The notes below the pieces were generated by a model. That model was not told where the DNA came from. It was given only the letters and a program-made list of their open reading frames with translations, and did not search any database. A program made the translations under genes and the position numbers. From WJLY01 sp964562405 (GTDB lineage Bacteria > Joyebacterota > Joyebacteria > Joyebacterales > Joyebacteraceae): a stretch of DNA of 26,389 nt. Positions 1-7,118 of the stretch are shown here, one piece after another. The DNA lies in the NCBI GenBank assembly GCA_964562405.1, contig CAZLTC010000035.1, positions 1-26,389 of the forward strand. Direction: 5' to 3'. Each line of letters begins with the position of its first letter. Position 1 is the stretch's first letter.

Positions 1-72
1 GCTGTAGCCTTGTCCTTCCTCGTGATCACCGCACTCAGGATGTACAAGCACCAGCCCATCGAGTGGATCTGA
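1..72 (+). CDS. C-terminal end of a membrane protein (partial)
   Basis: Frame 1 is open from the first base of the window to a TGA at 70-72, giving 23 residues. They begin with a hydrophobic stretch (AVALSFLVITAL) and end with a short basic and polar tail (RMYKHQPIEWI), which looks like the last transmembrane helix and cytoplasmic tail of an integral membrane protein. The start lies outside the window, so neither family nor function can be named. It converges with the minus-strand gene ending at 114. It could still be a chance open frame, because so few codons are visible. Confidence 0.45.
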   Translation, partial: AVALSFLVITALRMYKHQPIEWI

Positions 73-113
73 CCCCGGCGCCTGTGGTTCCGGGGCCAGG
101 GTCGCGGCTCTGT

Positions 114-566
114 CTAGTCGTCTTCGCGGGAGGCGGTTTGGTCCACGATCCTCGGCGGGAGCTTCCCGTCCTCACGGTCGAGCACGACCGGCTGGCCGTT
201 CTTGCCTTCGCCGAGCTTCCTGCCGATGAAATAGAAGACGATCATCCCCGCGCCGACCAGCAGCGGGATCATCGAGCCCGTCATGCCGCCCTCGCTCAGG
301 ACCGTCGGATCGCTCATGCTGCCGAGCCCGATGAGTATCCCGAGGCCTGTCGCCACGAACACGATGCCCCAACCGAGAAGCGCGTTTCCGCCTCTCGACT
401 TGCCGAGCAGCCGGTAGTCGTAGACCCCGGACTCGAGCACCTTGAGGAAGTTCTCCTGTCTCCTCTTCTGGGCACGCTCTGCGGCCTTGATGAAGAGCAT
501 GATTATGATGATCGCCGCGCCGAGAGCCACGATCGCGTTCAGGAAGCCGAATGCCATCGTCACCAT
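114..566 (-). CDS. DUF6249-type small membrane protein
   Basis: This is a 150-aa integral membrane protein resembling the DUF6249 family. A first hydrophobic helix (about residues 7-27) is followed by a short basic amphipathic segment (KAAERAQKRRQENFLKVLESG), typical of the family, where a 'single TM, charged linker, EKG/ESG' pattern precedes two more helices. The later helices lie at about residues 65-83 and 97-115, and the tail is charged and ends in an acidic REDD. The ATG at 566 is preferred because AGGAGG (579-574) lies 7 bases upstream; a GTG at 569 is only 4 bases away. It is divergent from the ECF sigma factor at 866. Function is unknown; location beside a sigma factor without an anti-sigma gene makes a regulatory role possible, but this is inference. 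Confidence 0.8.
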   Translation of the reverse strand: MVTMAFGFLNAIVALGAAIIIIMLFIKAAERAQKRRQENFLKVLESGVYDYRLLGKSRGGNALLGWGIVFVATGLGILIGLGSMSDPTVLSEGGMTGSMIPLLVGAGMIVFYFIGRKLGEGKNGQPVVLDREDGKLPPRIVDQTASREDD

Positions 567-766
567 CACTGCACCTCCTCGATGGTCCGGCCGTCTGCGC
601 TCCAGGCTCCGCCGCTTCGGATGCTCTCAGGAGGCGCTCTCTCATTCCTGCCGGACACTCACCGTGGGGACCGTACCTCGCCCCCGTGTCACGCACTGCC
701 GTCTTTCTCAGAGTTTGACCTCGAACGGGACGAGCGTGTTTCAGGTCACCCGGGCGCCCCTGGCGG

Positions 767-798
767 GGAAAACCTCTTGGATTCGGCATCCGTTCTGA
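767..798 (+). promoter_or_regulatory. possible ECF-type promoter upstream of the sigma factor gene
   Basis: GGAAAAC at 767-773 and CGTTCTGA at 791-798 are separated by 17 bases, the spacing and flavour of ECF (sigma-E-like) promoters, about 70 bases before the sigma factor start. This would permit autoregulation. A weak sigma-70 reading (TTGGAT at 777-782, 16 bases, TAGCAT at 799-804) overlaps it. The call rests on consensus resemblance only. Confidence 0.25.
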
Positions 799-865
799 TA
801 GCATTGTCTGCCGGGCGAGAACCACGAGCGTGCGGTTCGGTCCGGCCGAACGGCCGGAGGCGCTG

Positions 866-1477
866 ATGCTCGGACCGGGCGGCGGCGTGAGGCGGGAGCA
901 CCCGGACGAGGATCTGATCGCCCTGACCCTCGCTGGAGATCAGGACGCATACAGGGTCCTCGTCGAGCGCTATTCCGATTTCGTGTTCACCGTGGCTCTC
1001 AGGGTCGTCGGCAGCGAGGCCGACGCTGAGGATGTTGCGCAGGAAGCGTTCGTCAGGGCACACAAGGCGCTGGCGCGATTCCGCGGAGACTCGAAGTTCA
1101 GCAGCTGGCTCTACCGCATCACCGTCAACAGGGCGCTCACCCATCTGAAGCGCGGGAAGAGGCGTCCTCTCACGGTGGAGATGACGTCGTCCCCTCGCGT
1201 CGAGGCGGAGGTTCGGTCGCACAGCTCAGGCGACGATCCGACGCGCAGGGTGCTCGACAGCGAGTTCGCCGGGCGGGTGAGAGCCGCCGTGGCCGCGCTG
1301 CCGCCTCGCTACCGCGTCGTGGTTACCCTCTTCTACCTCGAGGAGAGAAGCTACAAGGAGGTGGCGGAGGTGTTAGGCGTTCCCATGGGAACGCTGAAGA
1401 CGCACCTGCATCGCGCGCGCGCGATGTTGAAACGTGAACTGGAGGCACAAGGACTGGAGCACGGGAGGGAAGAGTGA
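866..1477 (+). CDS. RNA polymerase ECF-subfamily sigma factor
   Basis: This 203-aa protein has the two-domain layout of ECF sigma factors. Region 2 is at about residues 17-90: DQDAYRVLVERYSDFVF, then DAEDVAQEAFVRAHKAL, then a FSSWLYRITVNRALTHLKR core-binding/-10 segment. Region 4 is at about residues 140-192: LPPRYRVVVTLFYLEERSY, then the helix-turn-helix VAEVLGVPMGTLKTHLHRARAML. It should direct RNA polymerase to a dedicated promoter set. The ATG at 866 is chosen because GGAGG at 856-860 lies 5 bases upstream; an in-frame GTG at 830 has no comparable site. The linker between the regions is long and serine/arginine rich. No zinc-finger anti-sigma gene follows; instead the nitroreductase start codon overlaps this gene's stop (GTGA). 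Confidence 0.95.
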   Translation: MLGPGGGVRREHPDEDLIALTLAGDQDAYRVLVERYSDFVFTVALRVVGSEADAEDVAQEAFVRAHKALARFRGDSKFSSWLYRITVNRALTHLKRGKRRPLTVEMTSSPRVEAEVRSHSSGDDPTRRVLDSEFAGRVRAAVAALPPRYRVVVTLFYLEERSYKEVAEVLGVPMGTLKTHLHRARAMLKRELEAQGLEHGREE

Positions 1478-2295
1478 GCAACGGATGTCTTGAGTCGATC
1501 CTGAACAGGCGCAGCATCCTCCACTTCAAGGAGGACGAAGTGCCGCAGGAGGTTCTGGATCAGGTTCTGACGGCCGCCATGCGGGCGCCTTCTCCGGGCG
1601 GTTCGCTGACGACCGGCTACCGAGGCATGCACGCGTTCTCAGTGATCGTGGTACGGGACAAGGAGCGGCGGGCAGAGCTGAACAAGATGCTGTGCGACGG
1701 CAAGAAGGAGTGCATCGAAAGGGCGCCCGTCTCGCTGGTCTTCTGTGTGGACCTCAACCGGGTAAACCGGTGGGCCGAGCTCGAGGGCGGCATAGCCCAC
1801 TTCAAGGGAATAGGCGTTTTGTGGGTGGCTCTGCGCGGCACCTACTGCGCTGCGGAGAACTCAGTGATAGCCGCTTACTCGCTGGGTCTGGGAGCGCAGT
1901 ACATCCAGGAGATCGTCTGGCAGCCGTACGAGACGCTCCAGTTCTTCAAGCTGCCCAAGCGGGTCCTGCCCGTCGCGATGCTCGTAATGGGCTACCCGGA
2001 CCCCGACCGGCTGCCCGTGCTCGCTCCGCTGCCTCCGCTCAAGGCGCTCGTCCACGAGGAGGTCTACGACAACCCGAGCGACCAGGCTCTCCTCGAGTAC
2101 TTCGAGCCGAAGGAGGCGTTCTTCCAGGAGTGGCTCAAGAGCCTCCCCGAAGACTCCAGGCAACGGAAGTCGATCGAGGCGCGCGGGATTAAGAACCTGG
2201 CGCAGTTCGTGTCGCTCGTTACGTACACCGACAGCTTCTACAAGTGGCGCGACGACGTCGTGCGGACGAACCTCGCGGTGTCGGAACTCGAGTGA
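1474..2295 (+). CDS. nitroreductase-family flavoprotein with C-terminal extension
   Basis: A 273-aa member of the nitroreductase (FMN-dependent NAD(P)H oxidoreductase) family. Residues 8-16 (ILNRRSILH) match the FMN-phosphate-binding RRS signature. The segment AAMRAPSPGG at 34-43 is the usual APS loop, and AAENSVIAAYSLGLGAQYI (about 129-147) is the conserved helix over the flavin. Nitroreductases are usually near 200 aa; here about 75 extra residues after 'GYP' (from about 197) are polar, aromatic and charged, with no family known to me. The substrate cannot be told from sequence. The GTG start shares bases with the sigma factor stop (GTGA) and follows GGGAGG, so it is translationally coupled to the sigma factor. 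Confidence 0.88.
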   Translation: MSNGCLESILNRRSILHFKEDEVPQEVLDQVLTAAMRAPSPGGSLTTGYRGMHAFSVIVVRDKERRAELNKMLCDGKKECIERAPVSLVFCVDLNRVNRWAELEGGIAHFKGIGVLWVALRGTYCAAENSVIAAYSLGLGAQYIQEIVWQPYETLQFFKLPKRVLPVAMLVMGYPDPDRLPVLAPLPPLKALVHEEVYDNPSDQALLEYFEPKEAFFQEWLKSLPEDSRQRKSIEARGIKNLAQFVSLVTYTDSFYKWRDDVVRTNLAVSELE

Positions 2296-2338
2296 TCCGC
2301 TAGCGGTCTCCGCATTCGTCGGGGGACCGGCACATCAT

Positions 2339-2370
2339 GGGGGCGCGGCGATTCGTAGCGCCGCGTCCCC
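2339..2370 (+). terminator. strong GC-rich hairpin after the sigma/nitroreductase operon
   Basis: GGGGGCGCGGCG (2339-2350) pairs with CGCCGCGTCCCC (2359-2370) across an 8-base loop, giving 12 pairs including one G-U. It lies 44 bases after the nitroreductase stop and before the next start. There is no U tract, so it may terminate inefficiently or serve as a 3'-end stabiliser. Confidence 0.5.
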
Positions 2371-2424
2371 TACTCGCATCTGCGGGGCGGCGCCGACCTG
2401 CGTCCCGCCGGAGGACCTGACGTC

Positions 2425-3627
2425 ATGGAGAGAGAGATGGTCTCTCTTGCCGTGTCGATCCTCATCATCGTGGTCCTCGTCCGTTTCAAGGTGGACCTCG
2501 GAGTCTCAATGCTGGCGGGGGCGGCGGCGCTCGCGCTCATCGTCGGCAAGTCGGTCGGATGGACGCTGGTCGAACTCGGACGGTCGGCCATAGAGCGCGA
2601 CACGCTGCTCCTCCTCGGACGCATCATCACCATCATCGCGCTGGGCGCCCTCGCCGGAAGAGTCGGTTACCTCGACCGGTTCGTGCTCGGCCTCCGCACG
2701 TTCGTGTCCGACAATCGCATAGTCGTTGCACTCATCCCGGCGTTCGGAGGGCTCCTGCCCATGCCCGGAGGGGCGATGCTCACCGCCCCGATGGTTGAGA
2801 GCGCCGCCAAGGGCGGGAAGGTCTCACCCGAGCAACTGGTCTTCATCAGCTACTGGTTCCGGCACATCTGGGAGTACATCTGGCCGCTCTACCCGGGTGT
2901 GGTCGTGGTGGCGGCGCTGATCAACAAGAGCGTCTCCGACGTCTTCTTCGCGAACTGGAGCGCGACGCTCGCGGCCATCGCGGCCGGCAGTGTCCTGGTG
3001 CTCTGGCGCGCCGACGTCGGCAGGAACGATCCCTCCACTAGGGTTGGGAGCATCGTAGACCTGATCGTCGGAGTGCTTCCTTTCGCGGTCGTCATCGTCG
3101 GCGCCCTGGTCTTCAAGTTCGAGCTGATACTGGTCATCCTGGTTGTGATCGCGCTCATGTCCGTGTTCGAGAGGGTGAGGCCAACCGATCTGTGGCAGTC
3201 GTTCCGGCGCGGCGTCTCCTTCCAGATCGTGGCGTTGGTCATAGGTGTGGCCGCCTACAAGTACATTCTGGAGTCCGCGGGCATAATCAGTGCGGTTCCG
3301 GAGTTCCTTCTCAGGATGCACATGCCCGAACTCGCGGTGATAGTGTTGGTGCCGATGATCGTGGGCCTGATCACCGGGGTAACGCTCGCCTTCATAGGAG
3401 TCAGCTTCCCGCTCCTTCTGCCGCTTCTCGGGGGCGACTCGATCAACATGGAGCTCGTGATGCTCGCGTTCGTCTCCGGGTTCGTCGGGTGTCTGCTGTC
3501 TCCCGTGCACCTGTGCCTCGTTCTGACCCGCGAGTACTTCGGTGCTAGCCTCGCGAGGGTCTACCGGCTGCTCGTGCCGGCGTGCGCGATCATGATGGCC
3601 GTTGCGGTGGCTATCGTCCTTCTGTAG
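2425..3627 (+). CDS. DUF401 family integral membrane transporter
   Basis: A 400-aa, strongly hydrophobic protein with about 10-12 predicted membrane helices spread along its length. It carries the characteristic DUF401 segments: PAFGGLLPMPGGAMLTAP (about residues 106-123) and FISYWFRHIWEYIWPLYPG (about 138-156). The second half has a matching re-entrant-like region (ITGVTLAFIGVSFPLLLPLLGG, about 314-335). DUF401 belongs to the ion-transporter superfamily, and substrates of most members are unknown. GGAGG at 2410-2414 lies 10 bases before the ATG at 2425; an in-frame ATG at 2437 preceded by GGAGAGAG is an alternative that removes four residues. It heads a run of three transporter genes in the same direction. 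Confidence 0.9.
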   Translation: MEREMVSLAVSILIIVVLVRFKVDLGVSMLAGAAALALIVGKSVGWTLVELGRSAIERDTLLLLGRIITIIALGALAGRVGYLDRFVLGLRTFVSDNRIVVALIPAFGGLLPMPGGAMLTAPMVESAAKGGKVSPEQLVFISYWFRHIWEYIWPLYPGVVVVAALINKSVSDVFFANWSATLAAIAAGSVLVLWRADVGRNDPSTRVGSIVDLIVGVLPFAVVIVGALVFKFELILVILVVIALMSVFERVRPTDLWQSFRRGVSFQIVALVIGVAAYKYILESAGIISAVPEFLLRMHMPELAVIVLVPMIVGLITGVTLAFIGVSFPLLLPLLGGDSINMELVMLAFVSGFVGCLLSPVHLCLVLTREYFGASLARVYRLLVPACAIMMAVAVAIVLL

Positions 3628-3666
3628 AGTGTGGCTTCCGACTCTCAACCCGTTCCGGAGGAGCAC

Positions 3667-4584
3667 GTGAGCAGCGTGAGGTCCGCGGCGCTGGCGACCG
3701 TGGGCGCCGGCCTTCTGTGGGGTTCCTCGTTCTCGGTCATAAAGATAGGGCTGCGCTCGATCGATCCGTACTGGTTCGTCTTCCTCCGCTTCACGATAGC
3801 GTCCGCGCTCGCGCTCGCGTACCTCTCGGCCGTCGGGCGACTGGGCGACGTCGGCCGACTGCTGAGACACCCGCTGGTCATATGGCTGGGGGTGACCAAC
3901 GCGGTCGGTTTCATCTTCCAGTTCAAGGGGCAGACGCTCACGACCGCGGGTCATGCGGCGTTGATCATCAACTCGTGCACGATCTACGTCGCCATCGCGT
4001 CGCGCTTCGTCTTCCGCGAGCGCTTCGGTCCCCTCAAGGTGCTCGGCGTTACTCTCGGAATGCTCGGCGTCTATCTGGTGGCGTCCGGCGGAGGGCTCTC
4101 GATGCGTTCCGGGAGCGTTCTGACCGGGGACATCCTCATACTCGTTGCGGCCCTGACCTGGACCGCCTTCATCATCCTGGACAAGAAGATCGTCGACCTG
4201 CTCGCCGTCGACGTGAGGTCCCTGACCTGCGCGATGGTCATCGTGACGGCGGTGGCGGCGTTGCCCGCAGCGTTGATCTTCGCGCGCGGGTCTTTTCCCA
4301 AGCCGGGTCCGGAGTGGTGGACGGTGCCCTACACGGCCGTCTTCTGTACGATACTACCCTTCTACCTCTGGACCTGGGGGCTTCGCCACATCTCGGCGAC
4401 GACCTCGAGCCTCATCATGCTGTCCGAGGTCGTCTTCGCCCTCGTCCTGGCGGCGCTCATCCTTGGTGAGCGTCTGACCGCGGGCGGCATGGTGGGTGGC
4501 GTGCTCATCGTTGCTGCCATACTGCTCGCGTCGAGAGAGTCCGCGGTGAAGACGGCGACGGGACCTGACCTGGTTCCTGAGTGA
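3667..4584 (+). CDS. EamA/DMT-superfamily drug/metabolite transporter
   Basis: A 305-aa protein with two repeated EamA halves of five helices each, ten helices in total. The first half opens with LATVGAGLLWGSSFSVIKIGL and includes DPYWFVFLRFTIASALAL. The second begins at about residue 150 (GDILILVAALTWTAFIIL) and ends with SEVVFALVLAALILGE, the usual signature before the last helix. Members export or import metabolites such as amino acids or purines; specificity is not readable. I choose GTG 3667 because GGAGG at 3657-3661 stands 5 bases upstream and the protein then begins close to the first helix; GTG 3631, just after the previous stop, has no good ribosome site. It probably shares a transcript with the DUF401 gene, 39 bases upstream. 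Confidence 0.92.
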   Translation: MSSVRSAALATVGAGLLWGSSFSVIKIGLRSIDPYWFVFLRFTIASALALAYLSAVGRLGDVGRLLRHPLVIWLGVTNAVGFIFQFKGQTLTTAGHAALIINSCTIYVAIASRFVFRERFGPLKVLGVTLGMLGVYLVASGGGLSMRSGSVLTGDILILVAALTWTAFIILDKKIVDLLAVDVRSLTCAMVIVTAVAALPAALIFARGSFPKPGPEWWTVPYTAVFCTILPFYLWTWGLRHISATTSSLIMLSEVVFALVLAALILGERLTAGGMVGGVLIVAAILLASRESAVKTATGPDLVPE

Positions 4585-4642
4585 TCGAGCGTGTGGCGCC
4601 ACGCGTTCGCGCGCAGAGCCTGTCCAAAGAACGGAGAGAGGC

Positions 4643-6640
4643 ATGAGCGAGAGGAAGCATCTGGGCCCGGACGCGTACGGCGGCTGCGAGGGCGAGGACT
4701 ACGGACCGTACGTGGGGCACGAGCGACAGGTGCCGGAGTTCACGCTGAGGGCGCTCGTGGCCGGGGCGCTCATCGGCATCGTCTTCGGTGCGGCGAACGC
4801 TTACATCGGCCTCAAGGTAGGCATGACCGTGTCGGCCTCCATACCCGCGGCCGTCATCGCCATCGCGCTCTCGAGGCATCTGCGCAGGAAGGCGACGATC
4901 CTTGAGACCAACATGGTACAGACCGTCGGCTCCGCCGGCGAGTCGCTGGCCGCCGGCATCATCTTCACGATACCGGCACTCATCGTCCTGGGTCTCGTGC
5001 CACAGCTGTCCAAGGTGTTCATCCTGGCTGTCGTGGGTGGCCTGTTGGGCGTCCTCTTCATGATCCCGCTGCGCAGGTATCTGATGGTGAAGCAGCATGG
5101 GGTGCTGCCATTCCCTGAAGGCACGGCCTGCGCCGAGGTGCTCGTCGCGGGCGACGCGGGTGGCTCACGCGTGCGCCGCGTCATGGGAGCGCTCGGGATC
5201 GCGGCGGTCTACAAGTTCGCCATGGAGGGCGCGGCGCTCTGGCCGTACAAGCCCTCCTGGCAGATAAGGGGCATCGAGGGGGCGCAGGTCGGGGCAGAGG
5301 TGACGCCGGCGCTCCTCGGAGTCGGGTACGTCATAGGGCCGCGGATCGCCGGCATCATGATGGCCGGCGGGGCGCTCGGGTGGCTCGTGCTGATACCGCT
5401 CATCAAGATGCTGGGGAGCAGCCTCACGGAACCGCTCTACCCGGCCACAACGCTCGTGAGGGACATGTCGGCGATCGAGATCTGGGACAACTACATCAGA
5501 TACATCGGCGCGGGCGCCGTCGCCCTCGGCGGGCTCGTCACACTCATCAAGGCCGTCCCCACGATCATCGACTCGTTCGGACAGGGCATGCGCCAGATAC
5601 TGAGAAGGAAGGACTGCGGCGTCGTGCCGAGGACCGCGCAGGACCTGCCGATGACGATCGTCCTGGGGGGGGCCGTGGCGCTCGGCCTCCTGGCGTGGCT
5701 CCTCCCGCAGATACCGGTCAACGCGCTGGGCGCGCTCCTCATCATCGTCTTCGGGTTGTTCTTCGTGACCGTGTCGTCGAGGATAGTGGGGCTCCTGGGT
5801 TCCTCGTCGAATCCGGCATCCGGTATGACCATCGCGACGCTCCTGGCGACGAGCCTCATCTTCCTGTGGATGGGATGGACGGGGCCGGCCGGAATGGTGG
5901 GCGCGATCTCCGTGGGGGCGGTCGTCTGCATAGCCATCTGCATCGCGTCCGATACATCGCAGGACCTGAAGACGGGGTTTCTCGTGGGCGCGACACCGCG
6001 TCGGCAGCAGGTGGGCGAGCTGGTCGGAGTGCTGACGTCGGCGGCAGTGATCGGATGGGTCGTCTTCTTCCTTAACGACACGTACGGGATCGGGTCCGAC
6101 CGTCTGCCCGCGCCCCAGGCTGTGCTGATGTCCATGGTGGTTCGCGGTGTGCTGACAATGTCGCTCCCGTGGACGCTGGTCTTCATCGGAGCGTTCCTGG
6201 CGCTCTGCGTGGAGATCCTGGGCGTGCCGTCGCTCCCGTTCGCCGTCGGGTTGTATCTGCCGATCAGGCTGTCGACCCCGATCATGGCGGGCGGGCTCGT
6301 CCGGGCACTCGCGTCGCGGACGAAGGATGCGCACGAGCTTCACGAGCGGAGAGAGCGGGGCGTTCTGTTCGGCTCTGGACTCATAGCCGGTGGGGGGATC
6401 ACGGGTCTCCTCGTGGCGTTCCTCGAGAACGCGAACATCCAGTATCAGGCGTTTCTGCAGACGGGCGAGCCGATCGGGGCAGGGACGCGGGCGCTCGCGA
6501 TCTTCTATGAGAAGGTCCACGTGGGCTACGGGTGGGCCGGCGACTGGTCCGGGCTGGTAGCCGTCCTGGCGTTCCTGGCGCTCACGGCGTCGCTGGTCTG
6601 GAGCGTAGGCGCCCTGAGGCGATGGCGAGAGCGGACGTAG
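4643..6640 (+). CDS. OPT-family oligopeptide transporter
   Basis: A 665-aa polytopic membrane protein of the OPT (oligopeptide/YSL) family, the usual size for the bacterial branch. After a hydrophilic N-terminus, 'QVPEFTLRALVAGALIGIVFGAANAYIGLKVGMTV' spans about residues 28-62, and the hallmark NMVQTVGSAGESLAAGIIFT starts at about 90. The segment 'PFPEGTACAEVLVAG' (about 157-171) and the closing 'GGLVRALASR' region are also family features. These proteins take up small peptides or metal-chelator complexes by proton symport. The ATG follows AGAGAGG at a suitable distance. It sits 58 bases after the EamA gene and looks like the last gene of a transporter operon. Which substrate it moves is not evident. 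Confidence 0.95.
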   Translation: MSERKHLGPDAYGGCEGEDYGPYVGHERQVPEFTLRALVAGALIGIVFGAANAYIGLKVGMTVSASIPAAVIAIALSRHLRRKATILETNMVQTVGSAGESLAAGIIFTIPALIVLGLVPQLSKVFILAVVGGLLGVLFMIPLRRYLMVKQHGVLPFPEGTACAEVLVAGDAGGSRVRRVMGALGIAAVYKFAMEGAALWPYKPSWQIRGIEGAQVGAEVTPALLGVGYVIGPRIAGIMMAGGALGWLVLIPLIKMLGSSLTEPLYPATTLVRDMSAIEIWDNYIRYIGAGAVALGGLVTLIKAVPTIIDSFGQGMRQILRRKDCGVVPRTAQDLPMTIVLGGAVALGLLAWLLPQIPVNALGALLIIVFGLFFVTVSSRIVGLLGSSSNPASGMTIATLLATSLIFLWMGWTGPAGMVGAISVGAVVCIAICIASDTSQDLKTGFLVGATPRRQQVGELVGVLTSAAVIGWVVFFLNDTYGIGSDRLPAPQAVLMSMVVRGVLTMSLPWTLVFIGAFLALCVEILGVPSLPFAVGLYLPIRLSTPIMAGGLVRALASRTKDAHELHERRERGVLFGSGLIAGGGITGLLVAFLENANIQYQAFLQTGEPIGAGTRALAIFYEKVHVGYGWAGDWSGLVAVLAFLALTASLVWSVGALRRWRERT

Positions 6641-6712
6641 GTGGTTCGGGAGCCCCTGCGGGGGGCGCGCCCGCGACTGGCCTTCAGGCGCAAACTATAG
6701 CGAAGAAACGGC

Positions 6713-6741
6713 TTGACGGTTGGCGATACCGGGCTTACAGT
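6713..6741 (+). promoter_or_regulatory. sigma-70-type promoter for the PhaR_N/acyltransferase/glycosyltransferase operon
   Basis: TTGACG at 6713-6718 (5 of 6 to the -35 consensus), a 17-base spacer and TACAGT at 6736-6741 (4 of 6 to the -10 consensus) end 41 bases before the first start codon at 6783. The spacing is ideal, and the site lies in the short gap after the OPT transporter, so the following genes can be transcribed independently. Confidence 0.65.
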
Positions 6742-6782
6742 CTATGGTGCGCTGCACTAGAAGTGGCAAGGGAGAGTGCTGA

Positions 6783-7118
6783 GTGCCAGTCATAAAGAGA
6801 CGCATCATCAAGCACAGGAACAGGCGACTCTACGACGCGCTCGAGGGCCGGGTCATCACGCTGCTGGAGCTGTCCGACCTCGTCGCCGCGGGCGAGAACA
6901 TCGCCGTCGAGCTCAAGGGCACGGGGGAGGACATCACGGCTCTGACGCTGCTCGCGTCGTTCGCCGAGCGCATGCGGCGACGCCCGAGCGAGCACCTCGG
7001 TTCGGAGGTCGCGTCGGTCCTCACGCGCGCTCTTCGGGGGGCGGGCGATGAGGCGGCCGCCGTCGTCCTCGACCGCACGCCGGGAGGCCGTGACGACAGC
7101 ACAGGCGTGGAATCTTGA
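6783..7118 (+). CDS. polyhydroxyalkanoate synthesis regulator DNA-binding-domain (PhaR_N) protein
   Basis: A 111-aa protein whose first 60 residues match the PHB/PHA accumulation regulator DNA-binding domain (PhaR N-terminal). The diagnostic stretch is IKRRIIKHRNRRLYDALEGR, followed by VITLLELSDLVAAGENIAV and TGEDITALTLLASF. In classical PhaR this domain represses phasin and PHA genes and senses the polymer through its C-terminal part. Here the C-terminal sensory region is missing and replaced by a short arginine/alanine-rich tail. The GTG start is preceded by GGGAGAG. The stop overlaps the TTG of the next gene (TTGA), so it is coupled to a permease-acyltransferase fusion. No PHA synthase, phasin or depolymerase is present in the window. 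A role as local repressor of its operon is inference. Confidence 0.88.
   Translation: MPVIKRRIIKHRNRRLYDALEGRVITLLELSDLVAAGENIAVELKGTGEDITALTLLASFAERMRRRPSEHLGSEVASVLTRALRGAGDEAAAVVLDRTPGGRDDSTGVES

Noticed and set aside
63..866. 267-codon open frame on the plus strand across the DUF6249 gene
   Set aside because: It overlaps a recognisable membrane protein on the other strand, has no start site, and its product is charged low-complexity sequence typical of the opposite frame of high-GC coding DNA.
2824..3954. 376-codon minus-strand frame opposite the DUF401 and EamA genes
   Set aside because: The product is rich in D, R, H and Q with no domain, while the plus strand encodes clear transporters.
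5165..6520. 451-codon minus-strand frame opposite the OPT transporter
   Set aside because: It is the antisense of conserved OPT motifs and has a highly charged, repetitive composition.
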